In this document: positions 12,540 through 23,870 of the stretch, piece by piece | Numbering within the stretch: the first letter of the stretch is position 1 | Layout: each line of letters opens with the position of its first letter | DNA from: Mantis religiosa | Taxonomy: Eukaryota; Arthropoda; Insecta; Mantodea; Mantidae | NCBI GenBank assembly: GCA_030765055.1 | Contig: CM060953.1 | Span: 73,266,336 to 73,330,335, forward strand | DNA length: 64,000 bases | Reading direction: 5' to 3' | Position numbers and translations under genes: made by a program | The notes under the pieces: generated by a model | What the model was told of the DNA's origin: nothing | Database searches by the model: none | The model's input: the letters and a program-made list of their open reading frames with translations, nothing else

Positions 12540-13836
12540 TGGGGCTATTCCGCTCATTTCAAATTTATGGTGTTATAAAACAAATAACATATAAAATAAA
12601 ACATTGAACATTATGTTAAACATAGAGCAGAACAGTATTTATTAATCCCTTAAATTGTACAGATGCTATAAACACGCATATATTTTACTTGGTATAGTTG
12701 TGGTCAAATGAAACATCATTTGTTGCACAGAAAGGAAATCTCAGAATTAACGGGGCAATTCCGAACGACCCTGGAGCTATTACCGCTCACGATACTTTTA
12801 CATTTTAATTAAATGAATTTGCCGAAAATGAAGTTTATCTTACCAACGCACAATTCGTGAATGCCATAGTCCACATTTCTGGAATTTGATCCAGCCTGCT
12901 TTGGTTGCTGGTTTTGGAGAATAAAACTTTAACAAACAAAATCAACATGGTGCATCTTCATCATCACTGTATTCTATTTGGACTGTAACCAAGTCATCAC
13001 TTGACTCAGTATTCCCACAATTTAGTTTTGCAATAGGTTTACACTTTTCTTTTTGTTCCGGTGGACATCCAACGCCTCTTGCTTTCAATTATTTTAACCT
13101 GGAAACTAAATCTTTCTCCTCCTCCAAACGGAACACTGTAGGATGACCAACTGATTTGTACACTCCTCCCCCTAATGTTTCTTGACGTTGATGTGCACGA
13201 ACGCGATCCTTGAGTGTAGAAAGGCACTCTGAAAAGGCACTCCTCTCAAACCTGTATCGCCGTTTAATACGCTCGTAACAGCACAAGCAATGTCGTCCTC
13301 GTCCATTTTCGTTCCAGCTTCCCTTGTTTATATGTGTGTACCATCTGAATCGATAAAATAAAATTCACTAATATTTGTATAAGAAACAATTAAATTTAAG
13401 AAGTAAAAAAACCTATATTGTAACTGGGTGAAAATAGTCCCTCCTTGCTTGGGCGGAATAGCCCCAAATGTTAAACTTTTGAAATTGCGCATTAGGGGAG
13501 AGCTATGATAAAATAAACGCGCCATCTGCTATGCATGGACGTAACCCAAATTGTAACCTACACTGACACTGATTTTCAGTCTAAAACCCCCCTATCTGCA
13601 TATATAGATCCTAAGTTACAAAAGGTATTTCTTATTCTGGGCAAAAAAACAACAGAAATTAGTTACCTTGTAATTTTCTTCTGTTAATACTGTTGAAACA
13701 GCAGCCTAAATCTCCAAGCAAATTCATACAAACGTCGCACAAACATTAAGCTTGACAGTGAACTGGCAGGGAAGGCATTGCTGCCTATGATTGTTGGGCA
13801 GTAAACCATTTTGCTTATTTCGGGCGGAATAGCCCC
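12540..13836 (-). mobile_element. Putative pogo-like element remnant with GGGGCTATTCCGC ends
   Basis: GGGGCTATTCCGC stands at 12541 on the plus strand. Its reverse complement, inside GGGCGGAATAGCCCC, occurs at 13451-13465 and again at 13822-13836. Between them on the minus strand is a helix-turn-helix coding remnant (13039-13320). The arrangement would suit a DNA transposon with short terminal inverted repeats, plus one extra copy of the end. Which right-hand copy is the true end, and whether TA is duplicated, I could not decide. Confidence 0.4.
12920..13320 (-). pseudogene. Pogo/CENP-B-type transposase remnant (Psq-like HTH)
   Basis: On the minus strand a start codon near 13304 opens a frame beginning MDEDDIACAVTSVLNGD. 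Two frameshifts later DRVRAHQRQETLGGG and a TVFRLEEEKDLVSRLK block appear. These have the layout of a pipsqueak-type helix-turn-helix followed by the linker found in pogo/Tigger and CENP-B-like proteins. Further downstream (13030-12950) an acidic stretch with ESSDDLVTVQIEYSDDED precedes a stop; it may be the C-terminal end, with the catalytic core deleted between. The assignment is by motif recall. Confidence 0.55.
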
Positions 13837-13839
13837 GCC

Positions 13840-14175
13840 CTACTCTACTTTATAACATTTTATCATTGTGGTCACCGTACCTACACATTAATTGCGTTTA
13901 AAAGCCATATTCTTTATGCCATATTATATGGCCAAGTTTACACCCCTTCGCAGAAATAGAAACTCCTAATCTCTTTGGGTAGAGTGGGTAGTCTTTGCTG
14001 CAGCCTTTAGGGTAAGTTTGTTCTAAATCATGGACGTAATCTAAAGATGCAAGATTCTGTGTATTAAACCACCTGTTTTTTCTTCTTTGGTCGTTTTTAT
14101 AAGTTTGTTTCTAGCTTTCTAAACTGATTTACTTTTGTGAATTCCATTTTTTGTTATAAATGACTGGTGTTCAAA
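13840..14175. other. No feature seen
   Basis: AT-rich sequence without repeat or coding resemblance. Confidence 0.4.
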
Positions 14176-14551
14176 GAGATTGTGGTAGAATCCCGGCTAT
14201 GGCATTGAATTTTTCAGTCTGACTCAATCTTTCCGTAGTTTAGCCTACACACGGCTAGTGTGAATGAACAATTAATTTCCATTAATTGTACCTAATAGTG
14301 GTTGACTCTAAAGCCCGGGCCTTAAGGTACTTACACGATGTAAGTCGCCATTAAGGTAGTCTCATGTGTTTATGAGAACTCCTAAGTGGTTTACCGGGAA
14401 AAACACGAGTCAGTGTCATATCGGCACGTTGGCTATAGTAGCTCAAGGGTTAGAGCGGATGGACAGCAACCAGAAGATCCGTGGTTCAAATCCCGGCTAT
14501 GGCATTGAATTTTTCAGTCTGACTCAATCTTTACATACGAGATTGTGGTAG
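14176..14551 (+). mobile_element. SINE family D, head-to-tail permuted insert with 13-bp duplication
   Basis: The 13-bp GAGATTGTGGTAG occurs at 14176-14188 and again at 14539-14551 and brackets a 350-bp insert. The insert begins in the middle of a unit (CCCGGCTATGGCATTGAATT), runs through the 3' body, then a full tRNA-like head, and ends with the same 44-bp stretch with which it began. The head has box A TAGCTCAAGGGTTAGAG near 14439 and box B GGTTCAAATCCCGG near 14484. The repeat distance is 302 bp. This is what retroposition of a truncated head-to-tail dimer transcript would leave. Confidence 0.85.
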
Positions 14552-14623
14552 GTAGTTAAATACAATAATTTTAGCATGATAAAAGCCAGTTGCATGTACT
14601 GCTGTGGATCTAGTTTGGTGTTA

Positions 14624-14625
<2 letters not shown>

Positions 14626-14694
<69 letters not shown>

Positions 14695-14711
14695 TATATA
14701 TATATATATAT
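14626..14711. repeat. (AC)n then (AT)n microsatellite
   Basis: About 33 AC repeats (14626-14692) are followed after one G by nine AT repeats (14694-14711). Confidence 0.98.
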
Positions 14712-15149
14712 TAAAATGTAATTGCTAACAGAATTCAAAGAAAGATTGGAAGGATATTTTGTATAAAAGCAGCACTTAATAGGGTTCTATCGGTAATCTG
14801 TACCAACCACAAAGAGTCGATTATAACTTAATATTGTCAAGCTAGCTTTAAATGTCACGATATGACTTATCGTTGGAGGACGTAAGTTATAAATAAGAAA
14901 AAATGTTATTGCTTTTGTATTTTGAAGTTAGTATTTTAGCACAACTATATAGAAAATATGTTTCCCTAAGATCTGTGCTAAAATCCACCGGTCATACTAA
15001 AGGATGATGTTCATTTTTTTGCTGTAAAATGTATGTGATTTACAGTATAACATGGTAGATGGCATACTTTTTTCCTTTTTCTAAATATATAACAATGTCC
15101 CGTTGGTGTCGACTAACATATTGCACTGATGATATACTCCGTTTCCATT
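14712..15149. other. AT-rich DNA, no feature seen
   Basis: No coding resemblance or shared repeat. The LINE frame begins at its right edge. Confidence 0.4.
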
Positions 15150-16475
15150 CTGTAGGCGCAGAGCCCTCGACCAATTAGTCTTTCACCAACTCTGTCCCAA
15201 CTTCTGGAAAATCTCATTGAAAAACGACTTCTTCGGTTTGTTTCTGAAACCTCAGTTACACCTCCCCAACAGTTTGGATTTAGACAACATCGTTCTAGTA
15301 CTCACCAGCTCCTGATACTGACTGAACATATTACCCTTAGCTTTGATGCCAAAGAGCACACTATGGCAGCATCCCTAGATTTCACTCAGGCATTTGATAA
15401 AGTGTGGCACGATGGCCTCCTTTATAAACTAAAAGACCTAGGCCTTCCGCTTTACTTACTTAGCCAAATTTCCGTGCGTCTTGTTTCAACGCATTCCTCA
15501 CCTCGTACTATTTTAGCCGGCGTACCCCAGGGTAGCGTCCTTGCGCCTCTTGTTTACAGTCTATATACTACTGACATGCCTGAACTTCCTGCAACAAGTA
15601 CCACACTGTTTGCTGAAGATACAGTCATCTTTATCTCGCGTTTCTGTATTGAAACTGCCTTTGCAACTCTACAAACTTCCCTGGACATTTTCCTGCACTG
15701 GTTATCTAGCTGGCGTATCGCACTTAATCCAAGCAAATGTCTTCTTAAGCTTTTCACCTTGTGCAGGCCTGCTGTTTCGGCAAATATACGACTCTATATC
15801 ATTGAAGTCCCCTGGTTACCTTCTGATTGTGCAGTCAAATATCTTGGCATCCATCTTGATCGTCGGCTGACATGGAGTACACATATCAAAAGCAAACTAA
15901 ATCAAGCCATTGCTCCTCTTCACAAGTTGTGCCCCTTCCTCAACGCAATTCCTCTTTACGAGTCGAATGTACGCTGCTACTATACAAGGGTATTCTACGA
16001 CCACTTCTTCTATATGCCAGTCCTGTATGGGGATGTGATTCATCTACTCATATTCACCAACTCCAGGTGTTTCAAAACAGAATATTACGATTGTCTGTGA
16101 CCGCTCCGTGGTATATCTGGAATGCACAGCTGCATAGAGAATTGGACATAGTCAGCATTAATGAGTACATCTCTACAACGACAAGCAGATTCTTTGCTCA
16201 CCTTCCTTATGTATCAGGTGCTTTATTCTTCCAACTGGGACGTCGCCTTGATGCTGCACCAAGACTGAAGGCACGCTTGCCACAGGACATTTTATTTCTA
16301 ATGAATAAGGTATTTAATTTAGACTCACACTTATCAGACCAGTTTGCTTGAGGACTCTAATATGAGTATCCTCTATCCCTGTATACTTTAATTTTATTGT
16401 GTATATTATGTATATAGTTCCACAATTTGTATAGCACCAACTGTGCTGAATAATTGAAATAAAAATTCAACCAAA
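15150..16475 (+). mobile_element. Jockey-type LINE, 5'-truncated, with 3' end
   Basis: The reverse transcriptase coding part of a non-LTR retrotransposon is followed by a short 3' untranslated region with an AATAAA signal near 16459. Upstream endonuclease and ORF1 sequences are missing, as usual for incomplete target-primed reverse transcription. No target duplication was found. The element lies alone in AT-rich DNA. Confidence 0.82.
15154..16351 (+). pseudogene. LINE reverse transcriptase, frameshifted
   Basis: The open frame begins well before the first methionine (15363), with PRPISLSPTLSQLLENLIEK and the GFRQHRSSTHQL motif. LDFTQAFDKVWHDGLL (RT block A) follows, then GVPQGSVLAPLVYSLY (block B) and FAEDTVIF (block C), and the thumb-region motif LNPSKC. 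The usual FADD reads FAED, so the second catalytic aspartate is replaced by glutamate. Near 15960-15985 the frame shifts by one; the continuation (LLLYASPVWG, FQNRILRLSV, ending at 16351) lies in the next frame. The gene is therefore dead. The motif order fits the jockey/CR1 group of LINEs. Confidence 0.88.
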
Positions 16476-17565
16476 AAAGGGCTTGAAACATGAATGAGGG
16501 TGTAAATCTATACATAAATTTAATATAAAAGCCAACAGTAATATAAATCTAAAGCTTAATGCCACTATAAGCGAGTGAACATCCAAGTCGATGAGTATTT
16601 GTGCAAATTTTTAAAAAATGAAAAAAGAAAAAAAAACTGTTGTCTGTCGGTATGATTTAATATTAAAGACGGTGGAACAGTAAAACCGTTTGTACCTGGA
16701 GTTAAAAAAATTAAGGAGGAAACCTCAATTTATAACACTGCATCAAAAACTAAAAACGTCATTTTTGCCAACTTTTGCCATTTAGTATTCCCTTAATGTA
16801 CTGCAACGTGATAAACGAGATCATTAACTGATGGGGCAAAAAGTAGTGCAAAATGCAGGGAATAACACAATTGAGGATGTGTAGATGGGGAGCGTATAAA
16901 TAATATAGAAGCATTTAATTACAAAACTTAGAGCAAAACAAACATTAATTCCCTTCTCATTACCGAATCAAATTGCTGGGTATGCGAATAGGATGCGATT
17001 CCTACTCCAGCTGATAGCGTTGAGCTGAATAATTTACTTTGAATATCTGCGTGCCTCTTCAAACGCTTGGCTACACACAGGAGTGAGCGCCTACTGACTC
17101 CAATTTATTTCAGTGTCAGCATTTTCCTATCGAGGGGCTTTGAGAAAGAGAGAGGAACTATTTTCTCTTAATATATATAACTCCGCATTACTTTGTGACC
17201 AGATATGCGGAAAAACAGCTGGAAGGGGAGAAAAAGTTTGCTGCGTCAAGGGAAAACTTTTGTTCTCCAAAATAACAGCATGGCCCTCTTGATTAACATG
17301 CTTCCTCTTCAATTCCTGTTTAATCTTTCATCCTTATAGTTCTTTTGAGTGAGCTTGAGGCTTGTACTCTGGAGATACCGGGTTTTCATCTCGTTGAACT
17401 TCCAATTTGAATTTTGATTTTTGATATGCCCATGCTAGGGTGTTTTCCTTTCTATATTTCCATTTAATCATCTTTCAGGTAAGCTTCTAGGTTTCGTAGC
17501 GTATGGAGGTGCCATATAGATGCAAAAGTACTCCGTGAACTGGTGATCTAGCCAGGTCTTGCGCG

Positions 17566-17568
<3 letters not shown>
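16476..17568. other. No recognised gene
   Basis: AT-rich to about 16960, then more balanced. No shared repeat and no coding resemblance were seen. Confidence 0.4.
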
Positions 17569-17609
<41 letters not shown>

Positions 17610-17829
17610 TGAAAACAACAAAGGAAAGATGATAGCAGAAGGATTAAGGAATAGTAAAAGGTGAGTAAACGAGATGTTGGAGTCCCGCAGAAAGCACCTC
17701 CGTTAGTGGCGGTCGTTGCTGTTCTGCGTACAAAGATAGGGCGAAGGAAAGGTGGGGTTATCTGGCTATGGACATGACACTAGGCCCTGACCATAGCACA
17801 GAGGCTCAAGGTGTAAGATTCTGAGGAGT

Positions 17830-18405
17830 GAAAGGAGTGGAAAGAAGGAAGTTAAGCATTTATTTGAACATAAGGGCATATATGACTATGCACCATAGGT
17901 GCTTGGGGGTCTGTGGGCAATTGTGGGTCTATCGGCGGCGTGGGCGTGGTTGCGTGGTCGAGCTAAGCAGGTTCTGCTGTCCGAGGAATGCTGTGAGTAC
18001 GTTGAGTTGCTGTGCTGTTGTATCCTGTAGTAGTCCAATGTGGTGCACAATTTGATCGGCGTGCCCTTGTTCCTCCTTGATCTTCCGAGTGTTGTGCCTG
18101 AGCTGAATTAGTCAAGAAGGAGTCCTGGAGGCATCGAATAGTGGTGTCCAGTTTTTTCGCCATTTCTTGGAGAATAGTAGTGGTGGTTGCTGTTGTAGTC
18201 CAAGTCTTTTATAAGTCCGCGTGTATGTCAGTAAGTCATGCTGTGAAGCAATATCATCAAGTCGCGTCGATAGTAGTTGAACAGCTTCACTGACGGCTGC
18301 GTTGTATACGTTGGTGGTGGTGACCGCATACTCCAAGTTTCCCAGTCGAGTGGTGATGTTCAGGACCTCTGAGTGGAGATCCTGAATCTCCTCCGTGGGG
18401 ACGGT
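17830..18405 (-). pseudogene. Coding-like remnant of unknown origin, frameshifted
   Basis: From about 18405 down, an open minus-strand frame has a leucine-rich, coiled-coil-like pattern (LHSEVLNITTRLGNL, then VQLLSTRLDDIASQHDLL) before the reading shifts frame. A later part (18163-17963) is rich in serine, threonine, glutamine and arginine. I do not recognise the protein. It could be a host retrocopy, a retroelement gene or an old viral insert. The apparent start methionine of the upstream frame lies inside the SINE and is not meaningful. Confidence 0.35.
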
Positions 18406-18600
18406 GGATGAAATTGGTGAAATGATGCTCAAATGTGTCCAGGGTCCATGGAGCTTAGAGCTACCCGACATTCGTCTGTAAGGATAAGGGAAACCCCCTG
18501 GAAAAAACCTTATCCGGGTAACTCATCCTGATTGATATTCGAACTCGGGACCTCTAGAACGTGAGGCAGACACGCTACCAGCACGCTACCGAGGCGGGCT
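18400..18600 (-). mobile_element. SINE family B, 3'-truncated
   Basis: The head end is at the right: GCTACCGAGGCGGGC ends at 18600 and the box B complement GATATTCGAACTCGG is near 18531. The usual SINE B 3' end, beyond about 18401, is replaced by the coding-like DNA to its left. Confidence 0.85.
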
Positions 18601-19139
18601 GCAACCTATAGCATGATATATTTCCTTCACCTGTATTTAAGATACAGCTTGAGTAGCCGAACTCCCATAAAGTACCTGTATTTAAAGAAGCTGAGTTTAG
18701 AAGTGAGTCCCATCCAACTCAGTGGTAACGGTATGAGATATGAGTTGGTGCACTACTCGCAGGGCACTGGGAAGGCTCTGTGGTGTCAACCAAATCATCG
18801 TCTGCTTCGCTCGTGTAAGAAACAATAACATTCACAGTGATAATTTATGTTTATGCAAGTATTGCCGCACGTCATCAGCTTATCCCCTTTAACCGACCTT
18901 TCCGCATCGCTTAACCATACAGAACTAGGTCCCGCACAGTAACGTACGTAAAGTAAGTAAAGTACGTCTTTAACCAACAACCCACTGACTTTCGCTCATA
19001 CAGGTTGGCGCATGTAACGGCTGGATGGCTCCCATACTGGAATCGCCGCCATTGCCAGAGAGTTTATAGAAGTAAGGGTAGTGCACTTAGAGATCCCTCA
19101 CAACCATTCATAATTATTTGTTTACTTGTTTATTTAATA
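18601..19139. other. No recognised gene
   Basis: Short chance frames only. No repeat shared with other parts of the window was seen. Confidence 0.4.
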
Positions 19140-20190
19140 CGAGGGTGGTCTGAAAAGTTTCGATCTTATAAAGATACAAGAATTTTTTTCCAAATGTTTA
19201 AATTATTTTTCAACATAGTCTCCTTGTAACTCTACAAAGTTCTCTCAGCAATGAGCCCATCTCAGTAACCCGTCGAAATAGTACTCGGCGTTTTTCTATA
19301 CAAAATATTTGTTCACGAAGATGATTACCTCTTCATTTGACGAAGATCTCGCAATTTTCATATTAGAAAACAAGAAGAAGTCATTTGTGGCTCAATCTGG
19401 TGAGTAAAGTGGATGGTCAATCAGTGCAATTGATGAGGTGTGAGACGGTGCTTTGTATTGGTGAAACAGAATTTTCTTTATCTGCAAATTTGGCCGTTTT
19501 TCCGCAAGTTCTGTCTTCAGCTTCTCAAGTAATGATGCGTAGTATGCTACTGTAATTGTTTTTCATTTTTGAAGATAATCAATTAAAATAACTCCATGTC
19601 TATCTCAAAAAACAGTCGTCATCACTTTCCCAGCAGATTTTTTTTTCTTTTTTTTTGTGTAGCCTGTACCCACTTTGCAGTCCACTATTTGTTTGGACTG
19701 TATTTTTGTTTCGAGCGTATAATGATGTATCCAAGTTTGATCTACAATAATTAATCGGCGCCAAAACTCGGATTTATAGCGCCTAAACTACGCCGACAGA
19801 GAATTGGAAATGTTCATTGGAACACATTTTTCGTCTAACGCCTAAACAGCTTTCTCATGTCTAAATGTTGATTTAATATGTGACAAACATGTTTTATGAC
19901 CTGTTCATAGCCTCTGCTACCTCTCTCACTTTAATTCGGCGGTCGTCTAGCTCCATTTGGTGAACTTTGGCGATATTTTCGTCAGTAGTTGCAGTTTTTG
20001 GAGGTCCCGAAAGTTCATCTTTTCCCAAGCTCTTGTGGCCATATTTTATTTCAGCTACCCAAAATTTCACTGTGATAAGTGAGGGTGCGGAGTCCCTATA
20101 CACAAAATCCAACTCGTATTTGAATTGCGTAAGCGTATTTTCTTTCAAAAATAAATGTTTAATGACAACACCATACTGGATTTTGTCCAT
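19140..20190 (-). pseudogene. Mariner transposase, decayed
   Basis: An open N-terminal part starts with MDKIQYGVVIKHLFLKE. It includes a helix-turn-helix region (SAPSLITVKFWVAEIK, then the GPPKTATTDENIAKVHQM linker) and VREVAEAMN. Downstream the frame is broken by stops, but VDQTWIHHY keeps the first catalytic aspartate region and AGKVMTTVF follows. HQYKAPSHTS has tyrosine in place of the second catalytic aspartate. SPD-stop-ATNDFFLF keeps the third. The overall order is that of a DD34D mariner. With the stops and the lost aspartate it cannot be active. Confidence 0.88.
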
Positions 20191-20316
20191 TTTCATAAAA
20201 CAATCACACCAACTCACTCAATCGTTGTTCATCTGTTGACAGTTAAATTAACTAGCTCTTATTTACGAGTGCTGCCATTTACATGTTGAGGTCGGAAACT
20301 TTTCAGACCACCCTCG
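19140..20316 (-). mobile_element. Mariner-like element with both inverted repeats and TA duplication
   Basis: The left end CGAGGGTGGTCTGAAAAG (19140) is repeated inverted and perfectly, for about 22 bp, at the right end (20295-20316). Both ends are flanked by TA (19138-19139 and 20317-20318), the duplication typical of Tc1/mariner insertion. The length of 1,177 bp is close to that of a full mariner, and the transposase remnant on the minus strand spans most of it. The element is complete in outline but its gene is dead. Confidence 0.93.
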
Positions 20317-20318
20317 TA

Positions 20319-22013
20319 TGGTAGGAGTAAAGGCAATGAGACCTTCTCTACCACTCTACAAAATATATGTTGTCTGATAATGGCCCTGTCTATCATATCG
20401 CCACCACTGGTGTACTGAAATTTAAATCAGTGAACTGCTGAGATTGCGGTTGCTTTTAAGCACAGAAACCGTCGGTCAGATAGGGTGGGAACCCATCACT
20501 TTGGAATTGGTGAGCTTCACTTTACCAGGCATTTGTCGTATTGTAACTTCCATTTTTGCGGATGTGACGACCTAACTATGGATGTTAATGGATGAGGAAC
20601 ACATGGCCAGATCGTACACGTGGGGATTGCTCAGAGTAGGAAATGCATGCCTTGTGAGAGATTGGGGTTTTCTATCAGGTAACAAAAGAACTACAACTCA
20701 CTTAGTAAGAATATTTACTAAACTAAATAATTACAAATGTGGCCACAGCGGTCATTTACCTGCCTCAAGAGGCTGCGGACCAGTCCATTTGTTTAGGTCG
20801 AATGATGCCACAAGAGAGAGCGGGAAACCCGCTTACACAACTTATTATCCAACGGGTGATGGATTGGGGTAGTGACGTCACACGAACTACTGAACTCAAA
20901 TTAACTATTATGTTAATTAAAACAGTCACTTGTGACAATATATAACGGAATCCCACGGTCAGTTTTGCGCAAATGGTACTCATCCTTTTCGACAAGTGTC
21001 GTTTCCCCACGTCAGCGAACATAAAATACCGCCCAGAGCCAATAACAGCATTGATACCGAAATTAAATGACTGCAATAAGTAAAGAATCGTGGTGGATTT
21101 CAAAGGAATGTTGGAACTTTGTTACAACACGTGCAGAGGGCAGTTGGTTGAGTTGTGTAAGAAAAGACATGGGAGAAAGTGGTTTTCTTAGCAAGAAAAC
21201 CTAAACGAATGACACTTGACTCCGTTGAATAGGTATTCTTCGGACCCTTAATAATGGTATGTCCGAAACTAATAATCACAATGGACAAAATAGTCACAAA
21301 GGATTTTTGACTCAATAAAGGGCTTCAAGAAAGTGAAAGTTACACACCCACGCACAGCTGTATGTAGTGTGAGGAAAGACGGTCCGTGGCGTGAAACCCA
21401 TTAAGGCAGTTATCTGGTTCTGTCTTGGGCAAGGCAGACCAGAAGTGATGAGAGAATATATTTGTCGGTTCATATGTACGTGAAGAACGACTTAATTTTT
21501 ATCAAGTAATAAGTATTTCACCTTTAGTTATCCTAAACAGTGATATATTGGTAACCATTGGTCGGCAAATTCGAATTTGATGTTATGATAAAAACAAGCA
21601 GTCATTAAACCAGTTTGAAACGGGCATTTCAGTGACATTAGAACCATCCTTACTCATACATACCCATGCATACCCTGAGAGAAACCTCATTTCTCAACCC
21701 TGCGCTACCCATATTATTCGTTACAAACTGTAGCGTCAACGTGGAACTGTGCGCCACCCATATATCGCTTCAGCATTTACAATGTGCAAACATCCCAGTC
21801 ATTTGTCCGACGGTACCATATATGAGGAAACCCTATGAAGGGAAATAATGAAAAGGAAATCGTGATATAAAAAGTATCTCAGTAATCACCTAAGTGACAA
21901 AGGGAAACAGGACAAGGGCGCGTTCAACGGGAATCAAAATCACGACTCCCAATGCGAATTGCACCTGCTATATATGGGTGCACCACCTGCTAGGTGTTAA
22001 AAAATCCATGACA
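20319..22013. other. No recognised gene
   Basis: Frames at 20582-20872 and 20765-21103 overlap on opposite strands without motifs. Composition is more balanced than the window average, but I cannot assign anything. Confidence 0.4.
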
Positions 22014-22335
22014 TTATAGTCCATATCGGACCAGGGCCTGCCAACCCGACTGCCCACATACACAAGGTAGAGGTGGGCGATCATCCAACAGATATGGGGA
22101 GCAGATGTGGTCAGCATCTCGATATCCCAGCCGGAAAGTTGACTTTAATGATCTGGGTCGCTTGCCTATCGCAAGCTCTTCAATTTCCTCACGATACTGA
22201 GGAAATTTTCTCACGGGCACCGGTCTCATACCGGAGACTTAACATCCGCAACCCCAAGCGTGGGATCGAACACGGGCCGCATTCCGCGCCAGGGAACCAA
22301 GGCATGATGCCTTAGCCGAGTACGTCAAGGCGCAG
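22014..22335 (-). mobile_element. SINE family F (tRNA-like head, minus strand)
   Basis: On the minus strand from 22335 the sequence shows TACTCGGCTAAGGCATC (box A-like) and GTGTTCGATCCCACG (box B, near 22260), then a body ending near CTATAATGTCATGG. The block CCCACNNNNNCCTTGNGTAT with GTGGGC and AGTCGGGTTGGC near 22030-22085 recurs at 27245-27305 on the plus strand. The repeat is therefore dispersed and probably a tRNA-derived SINE. Confidence 0.6.
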
Positions 22336-23091
22336 GACTCTGCGAGATGTACTTTACCCAACATATTAAGACTCCATTGGTTGACAATCACATGTCTCAT
22401 TTCATATGAAAGTAGGATAAAGAGTTGGTTATATTGATTACACGCAGACTATAGCCTCTCCTTTATTTTGCAGCCCAGATTATAGCTGTTTACTAACCAC
22501 TATATTGCATGACAACCTGTCTGACTGATTCACGTGTATTTCCTTTTTTGACGTCTCTTTCTATGAGAGGAACAAACACGGCCCTTAAAATAGACAGCAA
22601 TGATGTCTCACTTATTAATAGCACTGGCTGTTCACAAAGGCTCAAAGGGTGACAGAGAACCAACAATAGTCACAACTAAACACAAATATACATATCATCC
22701 CATGCAGTCAATCATGCTGTCGCGAACAGCGCACTGCACGAAGTAATAATGTTTCCTTTGTTGGTTGCCTGGGGATGTAGAATTTGATAATAACCTCGCA
22801 CACGCGAGTAATGGATAATCTAAGTACGCTGTTCAGCCAGTCACCGCGAAATCTTTATTAAAACTATTCTCTATGGTAGCTGTATTATGTACTCGTCAAA
22901 TATAAATGCAAAACAATGTAAACAAAACATGTGATTTGTATGTATACTTACATAATCTGCTCTACCCGATGTGACTTTTTACTTGATATACTATCTTTTT
23001 CTTCTTTAACTACTCGTACCACTTAGAGTGGTGTAAGGGGATTCCTCTCTCCCTTAAAGTCGGGTTTAGGAACCGATACTCTGAATCGTAT
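22336..23091. other. No recognised gene
   Basis: Mixed composition. No coding resemblance or shared repeat was found. Confidence 0.4.
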
Positions 23092-23222
23092 TGTGACTTT
23101 GTGGGTTCGTAGAACTAAAAGTATTCTTTGCAGAAGTCTAAAATGCTCTTTATTTCAGTAAACAGACACTTTGTACACCCTTTACAGGCTCCAAAACCTA
23201 TGTGACATACACAACACGCAAC
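23092..23222 (-). mobile_element. LTR fragment of the TGTGACTTTG family
   Basis: TGTGACTTTGTGGGTTCGTA begins at 23092 and is followed by the TGCTCTTTATTTC block, which is the family's polyadenylation signal read on the minus strand. The match fades after about 23175, so this is a partial LTR. A SINE B starts immediately beyond. Confidence 0.75.
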
Positions 23223-23229
23223 CTTGACT

Positions 23230-23459
23230 GCCCGCCTCGGTAGCGTAGAAGGTAGCATGTCTGTCTCACGTTCAAGATGTCGCGAGTTCGAATCTCGGTC
23301 AGGGTGAGTTACCTAGATAAGGTTTTTCTCCGAGGTTTTCCCTTATCCTTACAGACGAATGTCAGGTAGCTCTAAGCTCCATAGACTCTGGGCTCACTTG
23401 AGCATCATTTCACCCATTTCATTCACCGTCCGATATGACAACGCGTGAGGACGTAAAAT
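23230..23459 (+). mobile_element. SINE family B, near full length
   Basis: A plus-strand copy starting GCCCGCCTCGGTAGCGTAGA. Box A is TAGCGTAGAAGGTAGC and box B is GAGTTCGAATCTCGG (23283-23297). The body has GGTTTTCCCTTATCCTTACA, GCTCTAAGCTCCATAGAC and ATCATTTCACCCATTTCATT. The 3' end is AGGACGTAAAATT, followed by short A runs. This is a good reference copy for the family. Confidence 0.9.
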
Positions 23460-23868
23460 TAAAAAAGAAACACTGGGCCAAAAAAAAAATAATAATTTGA
23501 TGTTGTTGTGTGATGGTTATTGCGACAGTGAAAGTTTGAAGTGTGCCGCAGTGATTTCTTTCATTTGTTTCCGTACGGCGGGGCACCAGTCGACCTTGAA
23601 GACACCTGATTGTCAATATCAGGTCTTTTTACTTGAGCAAAAGTTGTTTTAGATTTCTACAAGCAGCTGTAATAATCTAAGTAACCCACGCAGTTACAGT
23701 ATCCAGCGATTAAGTTGGAAAATGGTCAATTGAAATATTCTTCTTTGTATATGATTTCATAAAATTTAAAATTTCCCTAATACATGATTTATCTAGTCGA
23801 AAGCCACTTTATGCTTCTTCTAAAACACCTTATGAATATTTTTCCAATTTAAGTTTAAGTATACTGAC

Positions 23869-23870
<2 letters not shown>
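23460..23870. other. No recognised gene
   Basis: AT-rich sequence without assigned features. Confidence 0.35.

Larger units (their letters stand above)
17569..18600 (-). mobile_element. Chimeric retroinsert: SINE B head, coding-like DNA, poly-A
   Basis: Read on the minus strand, a SINE B (18600-18400) passes directly into about 800 bp of GC-balanced, coding-like sequence. The stretch ends in a run of 40 A (17569-17608 as T on the plus strand). A tail of this kind suggests reverse transcription of a polyadenylated RNA that joined the SINE to another transcript. I found no AATAAA just before the tail and no clear target duplication, so the boundary at 18600 and the single-event reading remain inference. 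Confidence 0.5.
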
